Numbered from the stretch's first letter, positions 11,416 through 21,883 are shown. The stretch is 64,000 bases of DNA from Diphasiastrum complanatum (GCA_029204225.1 CM055106.1:22387285-22451284), one strand, 5' to 3'. The notes: generated by a model not told the origin, from the letters alone. Made by a program: numbers and translations.

Positions 11416-11802
11416 ATGGATCTATTTAATAGAAACGAGTTTCTTAGCCTTGAAGAACGAATTCTAGCGTTACCTTTGTGCTTACAAGAAGAAATTCATG
11501 CCCATTTGAAACAATATTGCTATTCGTGGGATCTAGATAAAAGCAAGGCCGAAGCTAGAATAAGGCCTCTCAAATATGGAGCAGCATGCAACGAGTATCA
11601 ACGGACTGTGCTTGCATTCTTCATCACTTTGAGAATAGTAAGTACCTTGAAAGCAGAAATGACATACACCTCCTCCTTTTCTTACTATGGACATAGGATT
11701 GATATAGAATGGCATACACACAAACAAGATATCCTCATGATTCGTGCTACCCTTCCAAAAGCACAGGTTGCTTGGATTTCAGCCTCAACACTTCATACAT
11801 AA
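11416..11802 (+). CDS. Hypothetical protein or first exon, function unknown
   Basis: An ATG frame of 128 codons starts MDLFNRNEFLSLEERILALP and continues with an amphipathic, charged stretch (CLQEEIHAHLKQYCYSWDLD, KSKAEARIRPLKYG). No domain is recognised. A good donor-like GTAAGT at 11638-11643 would end an exon of exactly 74 codons at 11637 (phase 0), and residue composition after that point looks less protein-like, so a spliced gene is possible. The flanks are AT-rich and carry no identified mobile element between 10800 and 11800. Downstream candidate exons near 16686 and 17188 could not be joined without stops. It remains a weak prediction. Confidence 0.3.
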   Translation: MDLFNRNEFLSLEERILALPLCLQEEIHAHLKQYCYSWDLDKSKAEARIRPLKYGAACNEYQRTVLAFFITLRIVSTLKAEMTYTSSFSYYGHRIDIEWHTHKQDILMIRATLPKAQVAWISASTLHT

Positions 11803-12724
11803 ACCTTTTGCTTAATTGCGTGTTTAATTAAGCATAAACCTTGATTAAGGAAGAGCTGCTTGAATAGCGCAGATGAACTAGTGCGTGGGAGTTATACCAT
11901 AATGGAAGCAAGTGTATTAAGAAAGGAATCGGCGAGAGCAGAATCTGAGGGAGTAGAATCCGCCAGGGCAACAGATCTGGGAAGAGCGAGATCAATTAGG
12001 TGTGAGGACCTTCATGTGATGCAAGCCTGGTTAGAAGGTGTTAAAGGTTCAGTAGGAGCAGCTAAGAGATTGGGCAGGAAATCATGACTCACTGCAGCCA
12101 TATCAGAGTGTTTCCCAGTGTTTTTTGGGCAACCAGCAAGTCGTCCAGTCTGAATTTCTGCTGCTTTCCTATCAGCGTTGTCTTGAGGCAATAGGAATGC
12201 ACATGTGATTTTGCAGTTCTTTTGGTTGTGGTAAAGTTTCAGGGAAATATCATAGCCATTGAATAGTCCGACCGCTTCCAGGAAGTAATTAGGCACGTTT
12301 GCAGGCTGTAAGCAAGCGCACCACCAACAGTTCCAGCGGGGTAGAAGTGAACAAGTTCTGAGGTTACAGTAGTAGAGTAGCAGTGCACACCAGATTACAT
12401 TCAAGCACATGCTACTCAAGCGTTTAGTTGGCTGCCAGACTAGCGATTAGTTTCTTGCTACATCAGTGATTAGTTCAGCTCTCAGCGAGCGAAGCTTTGC
12501 ATCAGAAAGAGGAGGTTTTTAGAGTTTTGGTGGGCGCTTTTGTTTGGGCAAGTTCTCCAGAATCTATTGCAAAAGGTTTACAACGGTCGACGGATCTATC
12601 GAGGTTAACGACATTTCATGTGAAGAAAAATCAAAAAAAAAAGAGGAAAAAAAAATTATAAAAAAGATCTCGGTTAAGTTGGTGAGGTGGTCCATCACAG
12701 AGTTCCCTTTGTACAGTTGTTCTC

Positions 12725-13559
12725 ATGGCTTCAGACATCTCCCTGCTTCGTCCTCTCAGTCTCAAACGACCTGCTTCAACTGTATCTCCCCCTCCTGACT
12801 CCCCTCCTCATTCGCGTCAAGCTGTGTTGGGTTCCTCGCTTGCCACAACACCCTCTGTTCCTCCTTCGCCCACCACTTCCCATGGCATTATTGCCCCCTC
12901 ACTTGGTTGTGAGCCTCCTTTGACCCTTGTTGCATTGCCTTCTCAACCTCCTGAATGGGTTCCTTGCCATGCTTGTGGTCGTTTCTTCTCTTAGGGGAGG
13001 TCTTGCCCATCACCAGCGTTCTTGTCCTGCGCTGCTTCAGTCGTCTCAAGATCGCCCTCCTCTTTCTGCACCCCATTCGCCCTCTACTTCAGCTTGGTCT
13101 TAGATTTCTTCCCTTGACGTCCTCGGAGCTTTTCACTTGGGCTTCCCTCGTCCAAGGCTCTACTTTCATATTCCCCTCGCTCTCCGTTGTGAAACTCAAG
13201 TTGCTATGCGCCTTCCTCTTGATCGCTTGGCTATTGACCCCTTTGACATTGCGGCTTGGCATCTATTTCTTCTTTTTCCACTTTGGTGTCTAGTGCTTCC
13301 TCCGAGGGGTGGGGATGCTGGTCATAGAGAAACTCGTGATTGCCTTCGTCGCTTTCTATCGGGAGACTGGGAAACGCTTCATGATGAACACTTTGCACGC
13401 TGTCAAGCACTTGCTGCTCGCAACTCGCAGGACTCTCATCCTCAAGGCGCCCCACCTCTCCACTGTCGCCTTCGTGGCACCCTACATCTTGGGCAAGTTG
13501 GTGAGTATTCTCGTGCAGCTCGAGCTTTAGCTAATTGCTTTCAGTACTTAATTTGCTGA
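12725..13559 (+). pseudogene. N-terminal part of the retroelement ORF, with C2HC zinc finger
   Basis: The ATG at 12725 opens a frame of about 85 codons rich in Pro and Ser, then CHACGRFFS at 12965-12991. One frameshift later the frame reads RGGLAHHQRSC, completing a CX2C..HX3-4C finger of the type CxxCGRxF..GLxxHxxxC seen at the N-terminus of R2-like elements. The frame 13137-13559 continues with HLGFPRPRLYFHIPLALRCE, FDIAAWHLFLLFP, a Cys/His-rich stretch and GEYSRAARALANC, which leads into the RT. Two frame changes occur. It ends at an A-rich insertion (13560-13620). Confidence 0.55.
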
Positions 13560-13622
13560 GATTTTTGGAAAAAAAAAAAGAAAAAAAAAAAAGTAAAACA
13601 AGAAATAAAAAAACTCACACCC

Positions 13623-14590
13623 ACTCCCTCTTCTGCTGATAGTGTTGTTGCTCTCCAAGCTCTGCATCCTGCTTCTGAAGGCATTCTTCCCTTGTTTGTG
13701 GAGGACTTTGTGTCTGATGTTGACTTGGTGCTTGATCGTGATTCTTTCTCTCGTGCCTTCCATCGTAGTCCTCGTCTTGCTGTTGGTGGTCCCTCCGGTT
13801 TGGTCTATGAACACCTTCGTGATTGCTTTCCACCTGAGGACTCTGCTAGTGGCTTTGTTCAACTCTTTCAAGTCTGCTCTTTTATCGCCTCTGGTCACAT
13901 TCCTTCTTCTGTCGCTCGTCTTTTGTCTGCGTCTCGTTTGATCGCCATGTCTAAAGCCTCGGGTGGCGTCCGTCCCATCACTATTGGCGAAGTCCTCCTC
14001 CATCTTGTTAGTCGTTCTATCTGTTTTCAGTTTCAACAGATTTTCGTCTCTTTTCTCTCCCCTCATCAGTTTGGCGTCTCTACTCCTGGCGGCTGTGAAG
14101 CTGTTATTCATGGTTTGCATGCCACCCTTGATCTCCATCCCGACTGGGTTGTTCCCAAGTGGATGTTTCCAATGCTTTTAACTTTATTTCTAGAGCTGCG
14201 ATCTTTCAGGAGCTATGCGCGGCTGGTGGTGAGTTGGCTCAGCCTATTCCATTTGTGCGGTTGTTCTATGCTACTGAGATTCCTCTCTTTTACAGTCACC
14301 ATGTGCGCTCTGGGGATCTTTCACCTATCCAGTCTGCAGCAGGTACTCATCAAGGTGATCATTTGGCTGGTCCTCTTTTCGCTCTGGCTCATTTCCGTGC
14401 ACTTCGAGCTTCTGCAGAGGCCTTTCCCTCCTGCTTATTTCCTTCGGTTGCTGATGACACTCATATTGTTGGTCCTACTCCTATGTTGCTCCTCGCATTG
14501 CATCATTTCTCTGAGCAGCTGGCTTCTCTTGGTTTGTCTATTCAACCCCGCAAGTGTTCAGTATGGTCTTCGGCAGGTCTTCCCCAGACT
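13623..14590 (+). pseudogene. Reverse transcriptase domain of the zinc-finger/RLE retroelement
   Basis: The frame up to 14158 contains SADSVVALQALHPASEG, VGGPSGLVYEHLRDCF, SGGVRPITIGEVLLHLV and HQFGVSTPGGCEAVIH. After a +1 or -1 shift the frame from 14159 contains motif A (MDVSNAFN, the first catalytic Asp), motif B (GTHQGDHLAGPLFALAH) and motif C (VADDTHIVGP, with the two catalytic Asp at about 14453-14458). These are the fingers and palm motifs of non-LTR-type RTs. The frame breaks again at about 14588, before the thumb. The protein resembles RTs with the signature GGVRPIxxGEVLxRL that I associate with non-seed plants, algae and oomycetes (from memory, not checked). Confidence 0.7.
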
Positions 14591-15740
14591 TTTTTACTCC
14601 TCAAGGTTTCCTCGCTCCTTCGGATGGCATTCAAGTTCTGGATGTTCCTTTTGGGTCTGCTTCCTTCAACTCTGCTTTTCTTGGTGAGGCTCTCTAGGAG
14701 GATGTTGCTCATTCAGATCTGCTTCCCCGGTTGGGCGACACTCAGGTCGCGTTTGGCATCTTGACATCTTGCTTTATCCAGCGTCCTTCTTATCTGCTGC
14801 GGACTTTCCCCCCTACTCTGGACTTTTTGCATCCTCTCTTCCTTTGACAGCTCTCTTATGGATGTTTTTGGCCGCCTTTTGGGCCTTGGTTCTTTGGATG
14901 GTGTGGAGACCCTTTTAGCTCGGAACCAGGCTCGGTTACCCATTTCATGTGGAGGTGTGGGTCTTCTCTCTACGGTTTCTTCTGCACCTGTAGCTTTTCT
15001 TGGGAGCTGGGCTCTTGTTGCCCCTGCTTTTTCTTCTCAGTTCTTTTCTAGCTTTTGCCCTCTCTTGGAGGATTGCATTGCTCATGTGGATAGCGGTTCT
15101 CTGCCTTTCCAGCACCTCCTCATCGCTGCGCGAGAGCTCCTCCCCCTCTCTGCCCAGGCTTGTCTTCCTCCTTTTGAGCAACTCCTCACTTTCAGTTCAG
15201 ATCACCTGCAAGAGACCCTCTTGGAGCGCGTGCACAAGCATACCCTTTCAAGCATGCTCTCTGAGGCTCCTTCGACGTTGCATCGAGCTCGGCTTCTTTC
15301 TTGTGCGGGTCCTGGTGTCGGGGCTTGGCTGTCAGCTCGGTCTGTTATCCCTTCCTTCCGGTTGTCTTCGGCCATCTTCACCACTGCTCTTCGTCTTCGC
15401 TTGGGGCTTCCTCATCCTTCGGTTTTGGGTCTCTCCCAGTGTGTTTGTGGTCACCCTATTGATGCTCTTGTTATCCACCTCCTCCGTTGACCTTTTGGGA
15501 GTGAGCGCACAGCTACGCATGATGTTGTCAAAGATGCAGCGGCCGCTATAGCCAGAGATGGAGGATCCATGTCCTCAGAGAGCAGTCTCATGTCCTTCCT
15601 TCTTCCGCGTCCCACTCTTCCCGCAGGCGTGTTGACATTGTCCTCTCTCGGGATGGGCTTCGTACTTTGGCAAATGTTGTTGTTGCTGATCCCACGCGTG
15701 GTGACCTATTGCCTCGCTCTACCTTCATGGCACCTTGCAT
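14590..15740 (+). pseudogene. Thumb/connection and restriction-like endonuclease part of the retroelement
   Basis: The frame after 14590 gives SDGIQVLDVPFGSASFNSAF, PRLGDTQVAFGILTSCF and RPSYLLRTFPP. From 14858 the frame gives LLARNQARLPISCGGVGLLS and SAPVAFLGSWAL. Then CVCGHPIDALVIHLLR occurs at about 15439-15489, with the last Cys changed to a TGA stop, giving a CxCG..H..(C) motif. THDVVKDAAAAIARDGG follows. After one more shift the frame reads RRRVDIVLSRDGLRTLANVV and ADPTRGDLL near 15625-15710. The order Cys/His finger, H-D-x-V-x-D helix, then D-I-V-L..V-V-V-A-D strands matches the restriction-like (PD-(D/E)XK) endonuclease of R2-type proteins. Assignment of catalytic residues is an inference. 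Confidence 0.5.
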
Positions 15741-16149
15741 CGACGCTTTGAGAATTTTCTTCGCATGTGTTCTCATCAGGCGGCAGAGCATCAAGGTATT
15801 CCTGGTTCTATTCTCGTGGCTTCCTTCAAACAGCGTGTTTCCATTGCCCTGCAATGTGCTCAGGCCCTATCTATTCTGCAACGGGCGACAGTGGCTAGGT
15901 CTGCTACATCTCATCTCCCTTCATTAGCCGACTCACCACCTCCTCACTTTTCTGATTTGTTGCAGTCAGTTGGCAGACTCCCACGGACATCATCATAGTT
16001 TATGCACTGTTATTTTTAATGCTAGGATTTGGATTAATCTTAGCTTAACTGCAAGCTTCGCTCCTGTTTGAGCCTACTTTTGTTTAAACTTCCCTTTCGG
16101 GGTGTATATATCTTTTTCATCAATGTACCTACTACTTTTTCCTATGAAT

Positions 16150-18012
16150 AAATGCACCAGGGTGATTGTCTTTTGCATTAGATTTGTTATAGTTTTTGAG
16201 TTCAATATGCCTGGAGGGTGGCAATGCAATGCATTTATTCAAGTAAACTAAAAATATTGGTGATGTACAAAGCTAGAACCATGCATAGTTTGTCAAATTA
16301 GGTGCTTAATTTTTCCATCAAATATTAGTCAGCATGAGACGTTTAGAGCAAAGACAATGTAATTTTAGCTTTAAGTGTTCTTAAGACGAGTTTCTTGGAC
16401 TCTGTATATTTGAGTCTTTTAAAGAGTCTTTTTTTTGTATTGTGCTTTGCTTACAAAACCTTGTCATTATATGAACTGTTGTTTCGACTCGAAAGTTGCC
16501 TCACTTTTTAGCTGTGCCGATCTCCTTTAATAAAACTTCTTTCTGCTACATTGTTTAGAACTTAGAAACTTGCCTCTTTGATTCAATTTTACTTGTCAAA
16601 CATAAGAGTAACAGAATGCCTTTCCAGCAGCCTCTGCTGTCGTATGAACCTCTTTTCTTGTTTTCCTTTTATTGTATATGTGTCAGTGGAATCAAACTCC
16701 AGATACTACAGGTTTCGAAAGAGCCATCAACGAACTAGCCACTTGTTTGTCGACTATTCCCTGGTATGTCTTTAAATATTTAGAACAAAGTTTACATTGG
16801 TTCATTTAGTTTAGAATTCCCTTTCTTTTTCAGGCCATAAAAAATGGCAGCTAACTCAACACCATGCCTCACACCCTGCCATGTCAAGGTCTCTTTTCTT
16901 GATTAAACGAGTATTAGCCCACTTGGCCTTTGCAGATTAATGTCAGCTGTGAATTGTCGAGATCCTCTAAACTGTTAGTACTTTTTATCATTATTATAGA
17001 CTCGTAGACATTGTAAAAATGTCTACTTGCTTCAATTGTTAATAATGGATGCCTACATCTCTTCTAATAAGCATGTTTGATTGGATTTCCTCTGAAATTA
17101 CAAATACAATAGACACAAGCTTCCAAATAAACTTCAAAAAGAGCTGACTGCTCATGTTTAAAAAAAGTTTACTTATTCTGTAGCAGATCCTGATTCGTAA
17201 TATCTTTGGAATTGACAAATCAAGGATTGCCGAATTCTCCAAGCGAAGAACGCAGCCAAGCAACCTGATCAACAAGCAAACACAGTTTCATTATCTCTGG
17301 TGCTTTAATATAGATTTACTACTTTTGCTATTCATCTACAAGTTCAGAACCTTTGTGTTCTCAGATTCTTGTATAAAGGTGTAGCAATCTCTCTTCTTTG
17401 CAGTGCTTAGACTGTACACATCTTTGTAATCTGCAAATGACGAATACAAATACTATAGATCTAAGTGTTTCTGGATCACTCAACCTGTTTCTATTGTGAA
17501 TACCTTCTGTGCTTTTCATGGTGATTCAGTTTGGTAATAGGAAGTTTATGGCACTGTATTATTCATGCTTATTACACAGTGTTCGCGCTGCAGTTGTCTA
17601 GTGAAGTGTTTCTAGCCTACAATCTTATGATTTGCGCAGGTCATAAGAGTTAGATTCATGATAAGCTACTGTCAAGATAAAGGAACCGATTTCACAGTGT
17701 AGCTTCTTCTTTGCCGAAGTATTTGCTTCCTTGAGTTCACTCCATTTGAATCTGAAAACCATAAAGAAGTATTCATTATCTTTATCCTGGGTGTTTTGTC
17801 TTCTTTGCAAGGTTGTACTGGCAGCCCCTTGTGAAAACATCTGTTGATGACCAGTTTGCAATCACTTCTCCTCTCCACTCCATTCATTCTTAGTTATTTC
17901 TGGTTTTGCACTAATAATGATAGTATTAGCCTTTTTATTGCTCTCTAGTAGGAACGATACCCGTTTATACTACAAATATCTATCATTTTACTGTTGGTAT
18001 GCCGCGACATAT
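16150..18012 (+). other. AT-rich region with isolated exon-like segments
   Basis: Most of this region looks intronic or intergenic. Two segments stand out. At 16686-16762 a pyrimidine-rich tract and GTGTCAG precede 77 nt encoding NQTPDTTGFERAINELATCL, ending at a donor-like GTATGT. At about 17188-17282, CTGTAGCAG precedes an open stretch encoding ILIRNIFGIDKSRIAEFSKR. Their phases do not agree with each other and stops intervene, so no gene model is offered. No mobile element was recognised here. Confidence 0.25.
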
Positions 18013-18013
18013 A

Positions 18014-18036
18014 CCAATTTTGGCGTCGTTGCCAGG
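18014..18036 (+). other. Gypsy-type primer binding site, isolated
   Basis: ATTTTGGCGTCGTTGCCAGG directly after CATATACCA matches the plant Gypsy primer site (TTGGCGxCGTTGCCGGGGAG), with CA as the likely LTR end. The LTR would lie to the left (about 17885-18012). No gag follows within the next 700 bp, so this is a remnant. Confidence 0.5.
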
Positions 18037-18788
18037 GAGCAATGCCAAATAGGATGTTCTGTCATTATTCTGATTTTTGTTTCTATTTTCCAGATTCACA
18101 GGTTATTGTTCTGGTTCTTCAAGTATTTCAAAAGGGGAAGAGTGAAATCTGAGTTTCATCCACCCTGGCTCACCATTTCACTTACAGTTCTCTGTCTGCT
18201 ATTTATTTTTTGTAGAAGGTTATCTACAGTTTGTCAAACGACATGGACCAAAAACTAGCAAACTGATCAGTATGGTGGATGCCCTGTTACGGTGCTAGCA
18301 TGGTGTGGCCATATTACTCATAACAAAAAACTAGTAAGGGAATATTGGACTACAATAAACTTTAATTTACTTTGCAAGCTGATTAGTTGAGCTTAACATA
18401 TTTTGTACATGGATAACAACTGACATTTAGCATTGACATCTGTCTTCCTCACTGTGCTAACTTGTGCGGTTTTGTGTGGTGGGATGGTGGCAGGTATCAG
18501 TTGGATGTCTTGAGATATGTTTTGCTTTACGATGCTTTTATTAGTACTGTATACTTTTCAGTTATGTGTTACCTTGTTAGTCTATGAATAAAGCGTTTTA
18601 AAAGGTTTTGGTCTTGACTTGTCAAGAGGAACTTTGCTCTGTTAATCTCTCTCTATGCATCCTTGAGGTGTAAATCTGACTATTCTTTGGCCAGGGTAGT
18701 ACCAAAACCTTTACCTTTCTTGGATTCATTGCTAACATAGGTCTATTTTATGTTTTAGTCCTCAAGTTGGTTTCAAGGCACAATAGAG

Positions 18789-19421
18789 TTGGGTTATGGG
18801 GAGCCCCTTCCTCCTCCTAATCTATTTATACGAACTCTGATTATCTGCATGAAAAAAGCTATCATGTTGCATAGTTTTATTAATAGAACTGATTGCAATA
18901 CTTGTAATGTTGCGGGACCCGAAGATAAAGTGCTTTGCTTTACTGACCTCCTGGATACTTTACATTGGATTAAGATGTACCTGGAATTTGGCAACACCAA
19001 GGTTGATCATTTGAGTACCATTGAAATTTCGGCTTCAAATCTGACTGGTATTGCAAAAAAATATGAGAACGAAGAAAAATTTTATAACTCTCTTATTAGA
19101 AAACTTTTTGCTTGTCTTGAGAAAGAAAATGATCCGCTATCTGCTGAACCCTCTCCCACCATTCCTGAGCCACGCTCTTCTCCTCATCCTCTGGTCTTAT
19201 TAGACGAATTGGACGAAGATGGTACCACACAATTTGAATTATTTTCTCAAGATATTTTCGACATTGGTGACCAATCCTCCTTTGAATTTTGTCAGTCCAA
19301 GAATTGCCAAGTTCATTTCATATCCGCTCACACTATTGAGCTCAAATCTACCTGCACTTCGTACAAACTTTGGAGTTTGCCCTCTGTTAATTTTCTTGCT
19401 CCTATTTCCATTGAACATTGA
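18789..19421 (+). pseudogene. Upstream ORF segment of the Penelope-like element, unknown domain
   Basis: An open frame of about 210 codons without an ATG at its start. It contains KVLCFTDLLDTLHWIKMYLE, a helical stretch (LTGIAKKYENEEKFYNSLIR) and an acidic, Pro/Ser-rich tail (EPSPTIPEPRSSPHP, then LDELDEDG). No family is recognised. Codon-level conservation cannot be judged from one copy. Protein-like reading continues in the next frame with WARIRGHFDTDLNRMNLHQA and WNWKRPFFKCRCGDKCKNQS, so the original protein extended well beyond 19421. It is placed with the RT because reading direction and decay are the same and no boundary is seen between them. Confidence 0.4.
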
Positions 19422-20324
19422 AGCATCCTTACCCATCTTACTGAAAAAGAAGTCCAGACTGCTCTAAACAAAAAATCTACTCTTGAGACCCCTATTGCCT
19501 TTGAGGCTATTATCCATATGAGCAAATTTGAACCCTCCCGATGCCCTTCTGAGCAAACCTGGGCACGTATTCGTGGACATTTTGACACTGATTTGAATAG
19601 GATGAATCTCCACCAAGCCAGAATCTGGAATTGGAAACGACCTTTCTTCAAGTGTAGATGTGGAGACAAATGTAAAAATCAATCATCTATTATCTGGTTT
19701 GACCATGCCACTTGGTATATGATGAATAATCTTAGCATTTTCTTTCCGGGTGCCTCACTGCAAAATCAACTCAATGTTTTTTTCCTAGGCTACACACACC
19801 TACTAGGGAAATTGTCAAAGCTCAGATCACCTTTCTTTATCTACGCCGCCAGTACATGATTGATGCATCTATTGAACTTGCCGCAAATCCCTCTGGTAAG
19901 CTCCTTGCTCATCTTGGTGATGCCTCGAACGTTTGCTCAAAAGACCTAGCTTCTCCACTCTACAGGGCAAATTTTTTCAGAACTCTAGTAAATGCATAGG
20001 CACTTTCAACTTCAATAATCCCAGCTCTGTCTTGACTGGCCAAGGAAAAAGAAGAAAATTTACTGGATACAAGGGGAAAGAAGGACAAGGAAGCGGTGCA
20101 AAGAGCGACTTGCCAATTAAGATGCTGAATTTTTATCGGGATTGACATGGTTCAGGACGAGATCGTTTTGGAAAGAAGGGAGATTATTAGAAATACTTTG
20201 GATCGCTTACATCTCATCACGCATGAATACAAGGGAAAGCTTTTTTTGCATTTACTCTATCGCAATAGAATGTTTGAGACCGTTCATGTGAAGAAGTTTT
20301 ATTCTCGCATCTTACTACAATTAT

Positions 20325-21541
20325 TTGGCTTCTTACACGAGCCCTTTTTGGTATTTTCCTTATGAAGTTTTCTGCAATTTTCGAATCGAAAATCTTCAGG
20401 GCTGTTCTTGTTCTACTCTTAAACGTTTCAAAGGCTGCGTTTGTAATAAATTTGGGCATGTTGTAACTACATATTGCAGTTTTATTAGTAGTAAGGTCCT
20501 TAGACGTTCATTGGAAAAAGGCCTCAATCATATAGCACGACACCATACTAATATTCAAAGTATTGCTACTGAATTACATGATGGATGGTTCAAACTCATG
20601 GAACTCTTACCTATGTACCCTGCTACTGATATAAATATGCATGCTGAATTTTGTAAGAAAAGTGCCCTAGAATTTTTAAAGGATAAAAAGTGGATTCAAG
20701 AAAGTACTGTTTCATTGCTCAAAAAAGAGGCTGCCAATGATGAATGCAAATGGATTACTAAACACTTGTACGTCAATGGAATTGATAAGGCAAAACACAA
20801 CCCTTGTTTTATTTGCATTTATCTTGTACGTAAACTGGTTATGGAGAGACTTGATAGCCCAGGCTTTATACCTTTCCCTGATTCCACAAGTAATTTTGTC
20901 TTAAATTCTGTAGAATACATTAATACATCTATGAGTGACTTACTTCCTGATGATTTCTTATATTTAAAAGAATTACCGTACCTACTCTGCACCTATAAGG
21001 TGCATAAGGTTGCATTTCGATGGATCACAAATGCACATGATTGTTGTTTTTCCAGACTTGCAAAATTCCTGACAAGTGCTCTTCGTATGTTGTATCCTTT
21101 CATTATGAAAGGTGCAGGCCTAAAGGCAAAAACATACAAGAGCGTCCTAAATGGGAATACATCTTTACTTTGGCAACGTGATTCATCAATCGACTTCTAT
21201 TAAATCTACCTAAATCTATACACTCGGTTACAGCTATTTCCGAATGCTATGAAAATATTCCGTTGGAAGGAACTGACGGTCTTAAGACTATTATGACGAA
21301 ATTAATTTGCTTGGCATTTAAAGTTGCCAATATCAAAATACTTAAATATAAACGACTCTATGGGTCCAATGATTTAAAGTGGGCTTTTGAAAAGGCAACT
21401 TCAAACGAATGGAATGATATTGACAAGGACACGTTATGTAAATGGAACCCTTGATAGACAATTGTATTATAAGATTGGATGATCGTACTTGGCGACAAAT
21501 CCGAGGAATACCTATGGGCTTTTCATGCTCACCTCTATAAT
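20325..21541 (+). pseudogene. Reverse transcriptase, Penelope-like type, truncated
   Basis: The 292-codon frame at 20325-21203 contains SLEKGLNHIARHHTNIQSIA, GIDKAKHNPCFICIYLVRKL (position of RT block 1, D-K-A) and LPYLLCTYKVHKVAFRWITN followed by SRLAKFLTSAL (block 2; compare the LPKxHK..FR.I...S...LAK pattern of Penelope-like RTs). After one shift, SVTAISECYENIPLEG (block 3, compare Y-T-N-I-P) and, at about 21491-21541, RQIRGIPMGFSCSPL (block 4; compare GIPMGxxCAPLLA). The sequence is cut at that point, so the YxDD motif is absent. The block order and the C-Y-x-N-I-P and G-I-P-M-G-x-x-C-x-P-L signatures favour the Penelope class over LINE, LTR or group II RTs. Confidence 0.6.
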
Positions 21542-21740
21542 GAGCATGTTCCCGTGTGTGAGTCTTAGGCCTAATTGCATTAGCCAATTCATGCTTTAGA
21601 ATAGCTTGTTTTTCAAATCAATGTGAAACTAATCAAAAGCTAGTCATGTAGAAGCATGCCAAGTGTCATCATCGGGTTGGGCCTCAATCCCTCATGACTT
21701 GTACAAATCAAAAAGCATGATTAGAATAGGCAATTAGACA
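21541..21740 (-). repeat. Dispersed repeat, inverted copy of 37310-37510
   Basis: On the minus strand this shares ATTTGTACAAGT, GGCCCAACC, TGATGACACTTGGCATGCTT and ACATGACTAGCTTTTG with the plus strand at 37330-37410, and the flanking parts align as well. It begins exactly where the Penelope-like RT stops, so it marks the truncating insertion. A third, shorter relative lies at 1318-1400. A Copia-type primer site on the minus strand (GCTCTGATACCA at about 21871-21882, plus-strand reading) lies 140 bp away, so the family may be the 5' part of a minus-strand LTR element whose LTR starts after 21883. Confidence 0.65.
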
Positions 21741-21870
21741 TCCATCTCGAGTCCTAAGAGGTGTTGACACATGCCATAAATGTAGAAGTGCAAATTGTCA
21801 AGTAGTGTACTATAGGTTAGAGGTTTTTCGAACTGACTTTTGTCCTTGTTCGGTGATTGCTATCACCTTG

Positions 21871-21883
21871 CTCTGATACCAAG
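21871..21883 (-). other. Copia-type primer binding site (minus strand)
   Basis: The plus strand reads GCTCTGATACCAAGTTGACA, the complement of TTGGTATCAGAGC. The LTR would be to the right of 21883 (its end reads TTGTCAACT on the minus strand). No gag was recognised on the left side. Confidence 0.55.

Larger units (their letters stand above)
12420..16150 (+). mobile_element. Decayed retroelement with zinc finger, reverse transcriptase and restriction-like endonuclease (R2-like layout)
   Basis: The whole unit is GC-richer and pyrimidine-rich compared with its AT-rich surroundings. In order on the plus strand: a leader (about 12420-12724), a proline-rich N-terminus from the ATG at 12725, a C2HC zinc finger (12965-13025), a linker, a reverse transcriptase (13650-14590), a connecting domain (14590-15430), a Cys/His motif with a nuclease-like segment (15430-15740), and a 3' untranslated part with AATAAATG near 16146. 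There are no LTRs. This order matches early-branching, site-specific-type non-LTR elements (R2/NeSL/CRE) rather than APE-type LINEs. At least five frameshifts or stops make it a pseudogene. The outer edges are estimates; I could not find a target duplication. Confidence 0.6.
18780..21541 (+). mobile_element. Penelope-like retroelement, decayed and 3'-truncated
   Basis: A run of plus-strand frames with clear protein character spans 2.7 kb. The upstream part (18789-20145) has no recognised domain; it contains acidic and Pro-rich stretches and a small Cys cluster KCRCGDKCKNQSS at about 19653-19690. The downstream part is a reverse transcriptase (20325-21541) ending exactly within the conserved GIPMGFSCSPL block, where another repeat begins. 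There are no LTRs and no Gag or integrase. The catalytic YxDD and any GIY-YIG nuclease would lie in the lost 3' part. Frames change at about 19421, 19860, 20000, 20150, 20330 and 21200. Confidence 0.55.

Noticed and set aside
13548-14138. A 196-codon minus-strand frame, rich in Arg, Lys, Asp and Thr
   Set aside because: It is the shadow of the RT and A-rich insertion on the opposite strand; it has no domain, and the plus strand carries clear RT motifs.
17917-18258. A 113-codon hydrophobic frame
   Set aside because: It spans a Gypsy LTR end and primer site, and no family is recognised.
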